A DNA stretch of 64,000 nt from Sphingomonas desiccabilis (GTDB lineage Bacteria > Pseudomonadota > Alphaproteobacteria > Sphingomonadales > Sphingomonadaceae), in contig NZ_SDPT01000003.1 in NCBI RefSeq assembly GCF_004135605.1, forward strand, positions 62,001 through 126,000. The letters run 5' to 3'. Made by a program: the position numbers and the translations under genes. Below, piece after piece: positions 54,217 through 64,000 of this stretch (positions within the stretch are counted from its first letter, which is position 1; each line of letters begins with the position of its first letter). The notes under the pieces were generated by a model. It was not told the DNA's origin. It did not search any database and saw nothing but the letters and a program-made list of their open reading frames with translations.

Positions 54217-55512
54217 ATGGACACGATCTTTGCGGTTTCCAGCGGCCAGCCCCCCGCCGCGATCGCGCTGCTTCGGGTAAGCGGCCCGGGTGCCGTGGCT
54301 GCAGCGGAGGCGCTGGCAGGCGAGCTCCCGCCCCCGCGGCGTGCAGGGCTGCGGGCGCTGCGGGATCCGGCGGATGGCGGGTTGCTGGACCGTGCGCTGC
54401 TGCTGTGGTTTCCGGCCCCCCACACGGCGACCGGCGAGGATCTGGTGGAGCTGCACCTGCACGGTGGGCGAGCGGTGGTGCGGGCGGTCGAGGCGTGTCT
54501 TGCCCGTCAGCCCCGACTGCGACCGGCGGAGGCGGGGGAGTTCACGCGCCGTGCGCTTGCCAACGGACGCCTGGATCTGAGCGAGGCCGAGGGGCTCGGC
54601 GACCTGCTGATGGCTGAGACCGAGGCGCAGCGGCGCGCGGCATTAGCGACGGCGGAAGGTGCGGTACGGCGGCAGGTGGAGGGCTGGCAGGACCGGCTTC
54701 TGATGCTCGCAGCCCACGTCGAAGCGATGCTCGATCATGCGGATGAAGAGGATGTCGCCGACGATTTCGGTGCGCTCGAGAACATCCGGTCAGGATGCGA
54801 GGCGCTGGGTGCCGAACTGGCAGAGGTGCTGGCGGCCCCTCCGGTGGAGCGTCTGCGCGACGGGATCCGCGTCGTGCTTGCGGGGCCGCCGAACAGTGGG
54901 AAATCGACGCTGCTCAACGCACTTGCCGATCGCGAGGCGGCGATCGTCTCGCCGATTGCGGGCACCACGCGCGATCGCATCGAGGCGCCGGTGGTACGGA
55001 ACGGCATCGCCTGGGTGCTGACGGATACGGCCGGATTGGCGGAGAACACGGACGATCCGATCGAGCGGATCGGCATCGCACGGGCGGAAGAGGCGATGCA
55101 GCGTGCCGATCTGCTGCTGTGGCTGGCCGACGATCCAGCCCCAGAGATCGAAGGCGTCCAGGTGCTGGCGCTGCATCCGCGTGCCGACCTGCCGGGGCGG
55201 GGGGCGGTCCCTTCCGACCGCATCGGCCTCTCGGTCGCGCAAGGGTGGGGCATTGTCGAACTCTGGTCGGAAATGGAGCGCATGGCCCGCGGGCTGCTGC
55301 CACGCGAGGACATGCTGGCGCTCAACCGACGGCAGCAGGATCTGCTGCACGATGCTGCATGTGCGCTTGCTGATGCCGCGGCGCACCATGATCCGCTCCT
55401 GATTGCCGAGGAGCTTCGGCGCGCACGGGCCGCATTCGATCGGGTGACGGGCCGCGCGGATGTGGAGGGTGTCCTGGATGCGTTGTTCGGCCGGTTCTGT
55501 ATCGGCAAGTGA
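54217..55512 (+). CDS. mnmE: tRNA modification GTPase MnmE
   Basis: With MnmG adds the carboxymethylaminomethyl group to U34 of certain tRNAs. The 431-residue protein has the N-terminal tetrahydrofolate domain (MDTIFAVSSGQPPAAIALLRVSGPGA), the G domain inserted in the helical domain with Walker A GPPNSGKS at 223-230 and DTAG at 270-273, and the C-terminal FCIGK with the essential Cys. Length is short but normal for this group. mnmG follows after 54 bases that carry a parS site. Confidence 0.96.
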   Translation: MDTIFAVSSGQPPAAIALLRVSGPGAVAAAEALAGELPPPRRAGLRALRDPADGGLLDRALLLWFPAPHTATGEDLVELHLHGGRAVVRAVEACLARQPRLRPAEAGEFTRRALANGRLDLSEAEGLGDLLMAETEAQRRAALATAEGAVRRQVEGWQDRLLMLAAHVEAMLDHADEEDVADDFGALENIRSGCEALGAELAEVLAAPPVERLRDGIRVVLAGPPNSGKSTLLNALADREAAIVSPIAGTTRDRIEAPVVRNGIAWVLTDTAGLAENTDDPIERIGIARAEEAMQRADLLLWLADDPAPEIEGVQVLALHPRADLPGRGAVPSDRIGLSVAQGWGIVELWSEMERMARGLLPREDMLALNRRQQDLLHDAACALADAAAHHDPLLIAEELRRARAAFDRVTGRADVEGVLDALFGRFCIGK

Positions 55513-55513
55513 G

Positions 55514-55529
55514 TGTTCCACGTGGAACG
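55514..55529. promoter_or_regulatory. parS site 1
   Basis: TGTTCCACGTGGAACG is a near-perfect palindrome matching the parS consensus (TGTTNCACGTGAAACA) at most positions. It lies in the mnmE-mnmG gap, 3.3 kb from parB and 6.3 kb from the origin. Confidence 0.85.
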
Positions 55530-55566
55530 CTTTGACGGCCGGGCGGCGGCGCAGTAGCGCACAAGC

Positions 55567-57408
55567 ATGTCTCCATTCGATGTGATCGTGGTGGGCGGCG
55601 GGCACGCCGGCACCGAGGCCGCAGCCGCGGCCGCCCGTCGTGGCGCGCGAACGGCGCTCCTGAGCTTCGACCTTGCAAAGCTTGGAGCGATGTCGTGCAA
55701 CCCGGCGATCGGTGGGCTGGGCAAGGGACACATCGTCCGAGAGGTGGACGCTTTCGACGGGCTGATCGCGCGCGCGGCGGATCGGGCAGCGATCCATTAC
55801 CGGATGCTCAACCGCAGCAAGGGCGCCGCGGTGCAGGGGCCGCGCGTCCAAGCCGACCGCGTCCGCTACGCGGCGGCGATCCAGGCGATGCTGCGTGGGC
55901 AGCCGGGCCTCACCTTGATCGAGGGCGAGGCAGAACAGTTGCTCGTGCAGCAGGGCAGCGTTGCCGGGCTGTTGCTTGCCGATGGTACCCGGCTGAGCGC
56001 CCGCGCGGTGGTACTGGCCACGGGGACTTTCCTGGGCGGCCGGATTTTCCGCGGCGAAGATCGCGAGGAGGGCGGCCGCGTCGGGGAACGCGCGGCGACC
56101 GTCATGGGCGTGCAACTTCGCGACCTGGGGTTGCCGATGGCCCGGTTGAAGACCGGAACGCCGCCGCGGCTCGACGGTCGCACGATCGACTGGGCGGCGC
56201 TCGACGAACAGCCGTCCGATGCCGAGCCGTGGACCATGTCGGCGATGCAGTCCGGCCGCGTGCTGCCGCAGCTGTTTTGTGCCGTCAGCCGCACGACGGA
56301 AGCGACACATGCGATCATTCGGAGCGGCTTGGATCGTTCGCCGCTGTTCAGTGGCGCGATCGGCGCGCCGGGTCCGCGCTACTGCCCTTCGATCGAGGAC
56401 AAGGTGCATCGCTTCGGCGATCGTGACGGGCACCAGATCTTCCTGGAGCCGGAGGGGCTCGACACCCCGTTGGTGTACCCGAACGGCATCTCGACCTCGC
56501 TGCCCGTTGACGTGCAGGAGGCGATGGTCCGGAGCATTCCGGGGCTGTCGCGTACCCGTATCGTAACGCCCGGCTACGCGGTGGAATATGACTACGTCGA
56601 TCCGCGCTCCCTCAATCCGCGATTGGCTCTTGGGGCAATGCCGGGGCTTTTCTGTGCCGGGCAGATCAATGGCACCACCGGCTATGAGGAGGCCGCGGGG
56701 CAGGGGTTGGTCGCCGGCGCCAATGCCGCTGCCTTCGCCTGCGATCTTGCGCCGCTGCTGCTCGATCGCGCCTCCAGCTACATCGGTGTGATGGTCGATG
56801 ATCTGGTGCTGCAAGGGGTGAGCGAACCTTATCGCATGCTCACCGCGCGCGCCGAGTATCGGCTGACCCTGCGCGCGGACAATGCGCCGACGCGTCTCTC
56901 GGCACGTGCGGAGGAAGCGGGCCTGCTGGGACCGGAGCGGCTCGCCTGGGTACGTGCCCGCGCAGCGGCACGCATAGGGCTGGAGCAGCGCTTCGACACA
57001 CGGCTGTCGGCGAGCATGGTTGCAGCGAATGGCGGGCAGGTGAGCCAAGACGGTGCCGTGCGGAGCGTTCGCGAGTGGCTGCGCTTCCCCGGGGTTGCGC
57101 TCGAGCAGTTGCTGCCGGAGGGGCTTGAGGACGTTCCGGCAGCGCTTCTTGCGGAGGCCGTCGAGGACGCGCGCTATGCCCCATACACCGAGCGACAGCA
57201 GGCGGAGCTCGCAGAAATGCGGGCCAATGACCACATCCGTCTACCGGAAGACTTTGGCTACTCGGCGGTGCCCGGGCTGTCGGCCGAAATGGTGCAACGT
57301 CTGTCGACCGCTCGCCCCACGACCTTAGGCGCCGCGTCGCGCGTGCGCGGGGTGACGCCGGCGGCGCTTGCGGCAGTGCTGGTCCATGCCCGAAAGGTGG
57401 TTGCGTGA
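55567..57408 (+). CDS. mnmG: tRNA uridine-5-carboxymethylaminomethyl enzyme MnmG
   Basis: The FAD-binding partner of MnmE. The 613-residue protein has the dinucleotide fold [18 protein letters not shown] at residues 11-28, [21 protein letters not shown] near residues 43-63, [11 protein letters not shown] and [15 protein letters not shown] with the family signature, and a helical C-terminal domain for MnmE binding. The start ATG is standard. Its last base overlaps the start codon of rsmG. Confidence 0.97.
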   Translation: MSPFDVIVVGGGHAGTEAAAAAARRGARTALLSFDLAKLGAMSCNPAIGGLGKGHIVREVDAFDGLIARAADRAAIHYRMLNRSKGAAVQGPRVQADRVRYAAAIQAMLRGQPGLTLIEGEAEQLLVQQGSVAGLLLADGTRLSARAVVLATGTFLGGRIFRGEDREEGGRVGERAATVMGVQLRDLGLPMARLKTGTPPRLDGRTIDWAALDEQPSDAEPWTMSAMQSGRVLPQLFCAVSRTTEATHAIIRSGLDRSPLFSGAIGAPGPRYCPSIEDKVHRFGDRDGHQIFLEPEGLDTPLVYPNGISTSLPVDVQEAMVRSIPGLSRTRIVTPGYAVEYDYVDPRSLNPRLALGAMPGLFCAGQINGTTGYEEAAGQGLVAGANAAAFACDLAPLLLDRASSYIGVMVDDLVLQGVSEPYRMLTARAEYRLTLRADNAPTRLSARAEEAGLLGPERLAWVRARAAARIGLEQRFDTRLSASMVAANGGQVSQDGAVRSVREWLRFPGVALEQLLPEGLEDVPAALLAEAVEDARYAPYTERQQAELAEMRANDHIRLPEDFGYSAVPGLSAEMVQRLSTARPTTLGAASRVRGVTPAALAAVLVHARKVVA

Positions 57409-58025
57409 TGACCGAAGAGGAAGCCCGCAGCTGGTTTGCCGATCGCTATGATGCCGCGCGCGTCGGGCGGGTCGGTCGCTTTCTGGACGTGGTGCGCGAG
57501 GAGAGCGGCCGACAAAACCTGGTGGCCGCATCCACGCTCCCGAACCTGTGGTTCCGCCATGGCCTGGACTCTGCGCAGCTGGTCGAACTGGCGGAGGACC
57601 GGAACGGCCTCTGGATCGACATCGGCACCGGCGGCGGCTTCCCGGGCATGGTCGTTGCGATCCTGCGTGACGCCCCCACGCTGCTGGTCGAACCGCGGCA
57701 GAAGCGCGCGAGCTTCCTTCGGGATGCTGCCGATGCGCTAGGCCTGGCCCATGTTCGCGTCGAGCAGAAGCGGGCAGAGAGCCTCGCCCCACAGCCACCC
57801 GCGGCCATCGTCAGTGCGCGTGCGGTGGCAGCCTTGCCGGCACTGTTCGGTGGTGCGGCGCATCTCACCGATCGCAAGACGCTATGGCTGCTGCCGAAAG
57901 GACGTTCGGCACGATCCGAGGTGGAAGCCTTAACCGGTTCATGGCAAGGTCTGTTTCACGTGGAACACAGCCTCACCGATCCGGAATCGCTCATCGTGAT
58001 TGCACGCGGGATAACCCCAGCATGA
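57408..58025 (+). CDS. rsmG: 16S rRNA (guanine(527)-N(7))-methyltransferase
   Basis: A 205-residue SAM-dependent methyltransferase (formerly GidB) acting on the 530 loop of 16S rRNA. It shows the GIGTGGGFPGMVVAIL-like SAM loop (DIGTGGGFPGM), the RQNLVAAS segment near residue 34 and the VSARAVAALPAL box. The ATG at 57408 overlaps the mnmG stop as TGATG; a GTG directly before it is a less likely start. A parS site lies inside its 3' end, and parA overlaps its stop by 4 bases. Confidence 0.96.
   Translation: MTEEEARSWFADRYDAARVGRVGRFLDVVREESGRQNLVAASTLPNLWFRHGLDSAQLVELAEDRNGLWIDIGTGGGFPGMVVAILRDAPTLLVEPRQKRASFLRDAADALGLAHVRVEQKRAESLAPQPPAAIVSARAVAALPALFGGAAHLTDRKTLWLLPKGRSARSEVEALTGSWQGLFHVEHSLTDPESLIVIARGITPA
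57952..57967. promoter_or_regulatory. parS site 2, inside rsmG
   Basis: TGTTTCACGTGGAACA differs from the classic TGTTTCACGTGAAACA at one base. It lies within the rsmG coding sequence, 55 bases before parA, where the codons read CFTWNT-like residues (LFHVEH), showing that the site is accommodated by the protein. Confidence 0.92.
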
Positions 58026-58801
58026 TCTGCATCACCATCGCCAACCAGAAGGGCGGCGTCGGAAAGACGACGACCGCAATCAACGTCGGAACGGCACTCG
58101 CGGCGACGGGGCTGCGGGTGCTGCTGCTCGACCTGGACCCGCAGGGAAATGCCTCGACCGGGCTCGGCATCGGCCGCAACGATCGCGAACGATCGACCTA
58201 TGACCTGCTGCTCGGCGACACGTCACTGCAGGAAGCGGCGATCCCGACCCAGGTTCCGCTCCTCGACATCGTACCGGCGACGGTCGATCTGTCGGGTGCC
58301 GAGATCGAGCTGATCGAGTTCGATGCGCGCACCCATCGTCTCGATCGCGCGCTGCAACGCGGGGGAGAGCGCTGGGACGTGATCCTCGTCGATTGCCCGC
58401 CCTCCCTGGGACTGCTCACCGTCAATGCGATGGTTGCGGCGCATGCGCTCCTGGTGCCGCTGCAATGCGAGTTCTTCGCGCTGGAAGGGCTCAGCCAGCT
58501 GCTCACCACCGTCGAGCAGATCCGCGGCCGCTTCAATCCGGGACTGTCGATCCTGGGCGTGGTGCTGACCATGTACGATCGCCGCAACCGGCTTACCGAC
58601 CAGGTATCGGACGACGTCCGCTCCGTACTCGGCCGGGTCGTCTTCGATACGGTAATCCCGCGCAACGTCCGCCTGTCGGAAGCACCGAGCCATGGCATGC
58701 CGGCGCTGATCTACGATCATCGCTGCGCTGGCTCCGAAGCCTATATCGCCCTGGCACGCGAAGTGATCGGTCGCCTGCCCAAGCTTGCGGAGGCCGCATG
58801 A
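58022..58801 (+). CDS. parA: Chromosome partitioning ATPase ParA
   Basis: A deviant Walker ATPase that moves the origin region during segregation. The 259-residue protein starts MICITIANQKGGVGKTTTAINVG with the P-loop KGGVGKTT at residues 10-17, followed by LLLDLDPQGNASTGLG and VILVDCPPSLGLLTVNAM. No N-terminal helix-turn-helix is present, as in chromosomal Soj-type ParA. It overlaps rsmG and parB by 4 bases each, so rsmG-parA-parB is a single coupled unit. Confidence 0.97.
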   Translation: MICITIANQKGGVGKTTTAINVGTALAATGLRVLLLDLDPQGNASTGLGIGRNDRERSTYDLLLGDTSLQEAAIPTQVPLLDIVPATVDLSGAEIELIEFDARTHRLDRALQRGGERWDVILVDCPPSLGLLTVNAMVAAHALLVPLQCEFFALEGLSQLLTTVEQIRGRFNPGLSILGVVLTMYDRRNRLTDQVSDDVRSVLGRVVFDTVIPRNVRLSEAPSHGMPALIYDHRCAGSEAYIALAREVIGRLPKLAEAA

Positions 58802-59715
58802 CCGACAACACCGCACCTGCCCGCAAGCCGCGTCCGGGTCTCGGCCGCGGACTGAGCTCGCTGTTGGGGGACAGCGCGCGCGAGGCACCCGTCTCGGGGG
58901 TCGAACGACAGGCGAGTGGCATCCGGCTGCTTCCCGTGACGGCGATGGCGCCGCACCCGGACCAGCCCCGGCGACATTTCGACGAAGCGGCGCTGGACGA
59001 TCTCGCGGCGTCGATCGCGTCGCGCGGCCTGATCCAGCCCATCGTCGTGCGACCGCACGGGAAGGAATATCAGATCGTCGCCGGCGAACGCCGCTGGCGG
59101 GCGGCCCAGCGCGCGCGGCTGCACGAAGTGCCGGTGCTGGTCCGGGACCTGGACGACGCGGAGACGATGGAAATCGCTCTCGTCGAGAACATCCAGCGGC
59201 AGGATTTGAATGCGATCGAAGAAGCGGACGCCTATCGCAAGCTGATCGGCGAGTTTGGCCATACCCAGGATGCGCTGGCCAAGCTGGTCCACAAGTCGCG
59301 AAGCCACATCGCGAACCTGCTGCGGCTGCTCGATCTGCCGGCGCCCGTGCAGCAGCTGGTGGTGACTCAACAGTTGAGCATGGGCCACGCTCGCGCGATC
59401 ATCGGTGCGCCCGATCCGGAAGCGCTTGCGGATCGCGTCATCGCCAAGGGCCTGTCGGTGCGCGAGACCGAACGGCTCGCGCGCGAAGCCAAGCCACAGC
59501 CGCTCGGCGGCGCGCAGCCGCGGGGCAGCCGGGGCGGCGGCAACGCAACCGATGGGGACGCTGACATCCTGGCGCTCGAGCAGCAGCTGGGTGACGCGCT
59601 CGGGCTCAACGTACGCATCGCGCATGGGGAGAAGGGTGGCACGCTGACGATCAGCTATTCGACGCTCGATCAGCTCGACATGGTCTGCCAGCGGCTGAGC
59701 GGCGACGTGATCTGA
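58798..59715 (+). CDS. parB: Chromosome partitioning protein ParB
   Basis: The centromere-binding CTPase that spreads from parS. The 305-residue protein has the N-terminal ParA-interaction tract PRPGLGRGLSSLLGD near residues 11-25, the CTP-binding motifs HPDQPRRHFDE and GERRWRAAQRA, the helix-turn-helix DALAKLVHKSRSHIANLLRLL and the C-terminal dimer domain. The ATG overlaps the parA stop (ATGA). Both parS sites lie immediately upstream of the pair. Confidence 0.97.
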   Translation: MTDNTAPARKPRPGLGRGLSSLLGDSAREAPVSGVERQASGIRLLPVTAMAPHPDQPRRHFDEAALDDLAASIASRGLIQPIVVRPHGKEYQIVAGERRWRAAQRARLHEVPVLVRDLDDAETMEIALVENIQRQDLNAIEEADAYRKLIGEFGHTQDALAKLVHKSRSHIANLLRLLDLPAPVQQLVVTQQLSMGHARAIIGAPDPEALADRVIAKGLSVRETERLAREAKPQPLGGAQPRGSRGGGNATDGDADILALEQQLGDALGLNVRIAHGEKGGTLTISYSTLDQLDMVCQRLSGDVI

Positions 59716-59737
59716 GGCGGTTCGCGGCGGCCTGGGC

Positions 59738-60802
59738 CTAGAGCTGGTGGCCGGTGCGATCGCGCTTGGTGGCCAGGTAGCGCGCGTTGTGCGGGTTGGG
59801 CGGGAGCGCATGCGGTACCCGCTCGGTCACGCGCACGCCGGCGGCTTCAAGCGCGGTAACCTTGGCCGGGTTGTTGGTCAGCAGGCGGATCTGCCGTTGG
59901 CCGAGCAACTGGAGCATCCGTCCGGCGGTGCGGAAATCGCGGGCGTCGATGGCGAAGCCCAGCCGCGTGTTGGCGTCTACCGTGTCGAACCCCTGGTCCT
60001 GCAGCGCATAGGCGCGCAGCTTGTTCACCAGGCCGATGCCGCGCCCTTCCTGGCGTAGATACAGCAGGATCCCCCAGCCACTTTCCGCAATCGCGGCGAT
60101 CGCCGCGTCCAGCTGGGGGCCGCAGTCGCACTTGAGGCTGCCGAGCGCATCGCCCGTCAGGCACTCGCTGTGCAGCCGCACGAGCGGCGCGTGGCCATTG
60201 GGCGTGCCGATCAGCAGCGCAATGTGCTCGCCGGGCGATTCCGGTGTCCGGAATGCGACGATCTCGGCCATCTCCGCACCCGCCACCGGCAGGCGTGCGC
60301 GGGTTGCGATGGCGAGGCGTGCAGGATCCTCGTGCGCTGCGACATCGGCGGGCGTGACGGCTTCCGCGCCCGCATCGCGGCCGAGGCGAACGAAGAAGGC
60401 GGGAAGCACCCCCGCAAGCCGGGCAAGCTGCAACGCGGTCTGCGCGGCATCGGGAGCGGGGAGCGGGATCGCGTGGAAGGGCCCCTTGAGCGGCGTTGCG
60501 AGGTCGAGCTGCGGATCGGCAAGCGCGGTCGCGGCCGCGAAGTCCAGCCAAGGCGCGCGGTCGACCAGCACCGGTGCGTCCGGAACGGCGGCCTCGCGCT
60601 GGTTCGTAAGCTTCAGCGTGACCGCGCGTCCCGCGGAGAGCAGCACCGCCGCCTTTTCCTCCGGATCGAAGCTCGCGAGCCGCACCGGGTCGGCGGTCTC
60701 GATCGCGAGCAGGGTGATGGCTGCTTCAGCACCCAGGATCGCGACGGGCCAGCCCCTGCGCAGCGCGTCGATGGCGCGGGCCACGGCGCGGGGGTCGGTC
60801 AA
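59738..60802 (-). CDS. ribA: GTP cyclohydrolase II with N-terminal extension
   Basis: First enzyme of riboflavin synthesis. Residues about 155-354 are the RibA domain: HSECLTGDALGSLKCDCGPQL with the three zinc cysteines, YLRQEGRGIGLVNKLRAYALQD and LLTNNPAKVTALEAAG. About 150 further residues precede it (RAIDALRRGWPVAILG) and resemble neither RibB with its catalytic motif nor any domain I can name. The proposed start is TTG at 60802, overlapping the xth stop (TTGA); a GTG eight codons later is an alternative. No other riboflavin gene is adjacent. Confidence 0.88.
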   Translation of the reverse strand: MTDPRAVARAIDALRRGWPVAILGAEAAITLLAIETADPVRLASFDPEEKAAVLLSAGRAVTLKLTNQREAAVPDAPVLVDRAPWLDFAAATALADPQLDLATPLKGPFHAIPLPAPDAAQTALQLARLAGVLPAFFVRLGRDAGAEAVTPADVAAHEDPARLAIATRARLPVAGAEMAEIVAFRTPESPGEHIALLIGTPNGHAPLVRLHSECLTGDALGSLKCDCGPQLDAAIAAIAESGWGILLYLRQEGRGIGLVNKLRAYALQDQGFDTVDANTRLGFAIDARDFRTAGRMLQLLGQRQIRLLTNNPAKVTALEAAGVRVTERVPHALPPNPHNARYLATKRDRTGHQL

Positions 60803-61596
60803 AGCGCGAACTCGGTGAGGATCGGGATATGGTCGCTGGGCTTGAGCCAGCTGCGGCAATGCTCGAACACCTTGTGGCCGGTCGCCTTGGCGGCGACGTC
60901 CCGGCTTGCCCACATGTGATCGAGCCGGCGGCCGCGATCGGAGGCCGCCCAGTCCTTTGCGCGATAGCTCCACCAGGTGAACAGCCGCTCAGGGGCCGGT
61001 GCGAAGTGGCGACCAAGGTCTACCCAGTCATTCGCCGCCTGTAGCCGGGCCAGCGCTTCGATCTCGATCGGCGTATGGCTCACCACGTCGAGCAGCGCCT
61101 TGTGGCTCCAGACGTCGCTTTCGAGCGGGGCGACGTTGAAGTCGCCGACCAGCAGCGTGGGAATGCTCGCCAAGCCTTCGGACCAACGCGTCATCCGCTC
61201 CAGGAAATCGAGCTTCTGGCCGAACTTGGGGTTCACCTCCCGATCCGGCACGTCCCCGCCGGCGGGAATGTAAACATTCTCCAGGCGAAGGCCGTTTTCC
61301 AGTCGGACGCCGATGTGCCGCGCCTCGCCATTGGCCTGCCAGTCGAGTCGGTCGTCCTCCACCAGCGGCACGCGGCTGAGGATCGCGACGCCATGGTGCA
61401 TGCGCTGGCCGTTGATCGCGATGTGATTGTAGCCGAGCGCCCGGAACGGGGCGTGCGGGAAATCCTCGTTCACCACCTTGGTTTCCTGAAGACACAGGAT
61501 ATCGGGCGAGATTTCGCGCAGGAACCGCTCGACGATCTCCATCCGGAAGCGAACCGAGTTGATGTTCCACGAGGCGATCGAAAGAGGCGCAGTCAT
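60799..61596 (-). CDS. xth: Exodeoxyribonuclease III
   Basis: A 265-residue AP endonuclease and 3' exonuclease for base-excision repair. LSIASWNINSVRFR, CLQETKVVNEDFP with the metal Glu, GVAILSRVPL, LVGDFNVAPLESDVW and the C-terminal RRLDHMWAS and PSDHIPILTEF with the catalytic Asp and His are all present. Start ATG at 61596 as in the family. It is followed by ribA with a 4-base overlap. Confidence 0.95.
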   Translation of the reverse strand: MTAPLSIASWNINSVRFRMEIVERFLREISPDILCLQETKVVNEDFPHAPFRALGYNHIAINGQRMHHGVAILSRVPLVEDDRLDWQANGEARHIGVRLENGLRLENVYIPAGGDVPDREVNPKFGQKLDFLERMTRWSEGLASIPTLLVGDFNVAPLESDVWSHKALLDVVSHTPIEIEALARLQAANDWVDLGRHFAPAPERLFTWWSYRAKDWAASDRGRRLDHMWASRDVAAKATGHKVFEHCRSWLKPSDHIPILTEFAL

Positions 61597-61662
61597 CGCT
61601 CGCGATGTAGCGATGGGGACCGAAGGGCGCCAGAGCCGGCGCGCCTGCCGCGGAAATGGAAA

Positions 61663-61694
61663 GGCCCTCGTTCCGGGGGCATGGAACGAGGGCC
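61663..61694 (-). terminator. Intrinsic terminator between lolA and xth
   Basis: GGCCCTCGTTCC (61663-61674) pairs perfectly with GGAACGAGGGCC (61683-61694) around an 8-base loop. On the minus strand it is followed by TTTCCATTT. It lies about 140 bases after the lolA stop and before xth, so xth is likely transcribed from its own promoter. I see no gene in the rest of 61597-61831. Confidence 0.8.
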
Positions 61695-61831
61695 GACCTA
61701 GCGTTCGTCACGCAGGCAGGAATTGAGAACCCGGGCAACAGGGGGGAAAATCCCGGACGCGCCTCAACTCCGCAAGACACCCTCTAAAGGGTGAAAGCTG
61801 TCGCCAGAATGAATGGATTGCACGAATCCGT

Positions 61832-62461
61832 TCAGCGGCGGTTGGTGCCGCGACGCGGTTCGTTGAAGCGGAACGCATTGTCCGCGACCGGCACGTTGAA
61901 CCGCTGGTCGGACAGGCGGATCGTGGTGCGGTTGTTCTGCGCATCGAGCGTCACCCAGCCCTGGAGCATCAGCCCGGCGGGTGCCGAGGCGTTGCGCGCG
62001 AAGATCAGGGTGATGCGGCCATATTCCGGATGCTTGGGATCATAGGCCTCGACGCTGACCACGCGAGAGTCGCTTTCCGGAAGCACGCGGGCATAGCGGG
62101 AGGCGTCGCGGGACGGATCGAGCAGGATGCCGAGCGGCGAGTTGCCGATCGGCCAACGCTGCTTCTGTCCGACTTGATAATCCAGGAAATAGAGGGACTT
62201 GCCGTCCGACACCACCAGGATCGGCACGCCTTTCTCATATTGGAAGCGAATCTTGCCCGGCTTCTTCAGGGTCAGCGTCCCCGTCAGCACCTTGCCGGCG
62301 CGATCGGTCTGGGTGAACGCGGCCGTCATCGAGTTGGTCTGCGCCAGATGCTGCTGCACGGTCGCGAGGGTGACGGGCGCCTGCGCGTGCACGGCGACGG
62401 GCGCGGCAAGCGCGATCGCAGCGGCGGGGGCAAGAAAGCGAATGGGTCGTCTCCAGATCAT
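61832..62461 (-). CDS. lolA: Outer-membrane lipoprotein carrier protein LolA-like
   Basis: A 209-residue periplasmic chaperone that ferries lipoproteins from the inner to the outer membrane. It has a signal peptide (residues 1-26, cleavage after VHA), then a LolA-type barrel: MTAAFTQTDRAGKVLTGTLTLKKPGKIRFQYEKG near residues 45-78 and SDGKSLYFLDYQVGQKQRWPIGNSPL. This is the alphaproteobacterial LolA/DUF1571-like pattern. It follows ftsK on the same strand after about 80 bases, an order often seen in bacteria. Confidence 0.9.
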   Translation of the reverse strand: MIWRRPIRFLAPAAAIALAAPVAVHAQAPVTLATVQQHLAQTNSMTAAFTQTDRAGKVLTGTLTLKKPGKIRFQYEKGVPILVVSDGKSLYFLDYQVGQKQRWPIGNSPLGILLDPSRDASRYARVLPESDSRVVSVEAYDPKHPEYGRITLIFARNASAPAGLMLQGWVTLDAQNNRTTIRLSDQRFNVPVADNAFRFNEPRRGTNRR

Positions 62462-62540
62462 GGGGCCAAGATTAGGCGTGGGGGATTGAACGCGTCGTGA
62501 ACTCGCCGGTTTCCTGGCGTTCAGCCGGACCGCCGCCGCC

Positions 62541-64000
<1,460 letters not shown>

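Overview
The window is about 64 kb of ordinary, gene-dense, GC-rich chromosome from an alphaproteobacterium, most likely Sphingomonas or a close relative. The pointers are a class I lysyl-tRNA synthetase, a carotenoid hydroxylase of the CrtZ type, the alphaproteobacterial families DUF1489, DUF1491 and MmcB, the order rpmF-plsX-fabH-ihfA-merR, a hemE-linked replication origin, and dispersed palindromes of a kind I associate with sphingomonad genomes. I see no rRNA, tRNA, CRISPR array, transposase or prophage.

Layout. Positions 1-3.2 kb carry the start of gltX and envelope genes (ThuA-like protein, L,D-transpeptidase, small lipoprotein). Positions 3.2-5.9 kb are the one clearly foreign-looking patch: a single large gene of visibly lower G+C encoding a predicted PD-(D/E)XK (NERD-like) nuclease protein. 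From 5.9 to 18 kb come a large secreted protein, prs, a crtZ operon, sucC, etfBA, acylphosphatase, nhaA and class I lysS. From 18 to 31 kb come a bestrophin, a DinG-like Fe-S helicase, sixA, the rpmF-plsX-fabH-ihfA-merR fatty-acid and phospholipid cluster, a fused pabBC, an aspartate aminotransferase, periplasmic msrA and mgtE. From 32 to 43 kb come a cyclophilin, a LysR regulator divergent from a full-length bacterial Cdc48-like double AAA ATPase with a palindromic operator and a leader terminator between them, a phospholipid methyltransferase-like gene, msrB, a class A penicillin-binding protein, a Sco lipoprotein operon, mmcB and a SleB-type hydrolase.

From 43.5 to 59.7 kb the window crosses the probable chromosomal origin. 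The origin (48.92-49.23 kb) lies between the PPDK regulatory protein gene and hemE and contains DnaA boxes. Genes on its left (ppsR, maf, aroE, coaE, dnaQ, hpf, ptsN) run left and genes on its right (hemE, hemJ, rho, terC, mnmE, mnmG, rsmG, parA, parB) mostly run right, so both arms read away from the origin. Two parS-like sites lie close to parAB, at 55.5 and 57.95 kb. The right end holds ribA, xth, lolA and the C-terminal part of ftsK.

Many neighbours are translationally coupled by 4-base start/stop overlaps: etfB-etfA, plsX-fabH, crtZ and its membrane partner, the Sco-YcgN-metallopeptidase set, ppsR-maf-aroE-coaE, hemE-hemJ, rsmG-parA-parB and xth-ribA. The most unusual items are the orphan predicted nuclease, the LysR/Cdc48 control region, the probable CTG start of hemE, and a tandem-repeat array upstream of the small lipoprotein.
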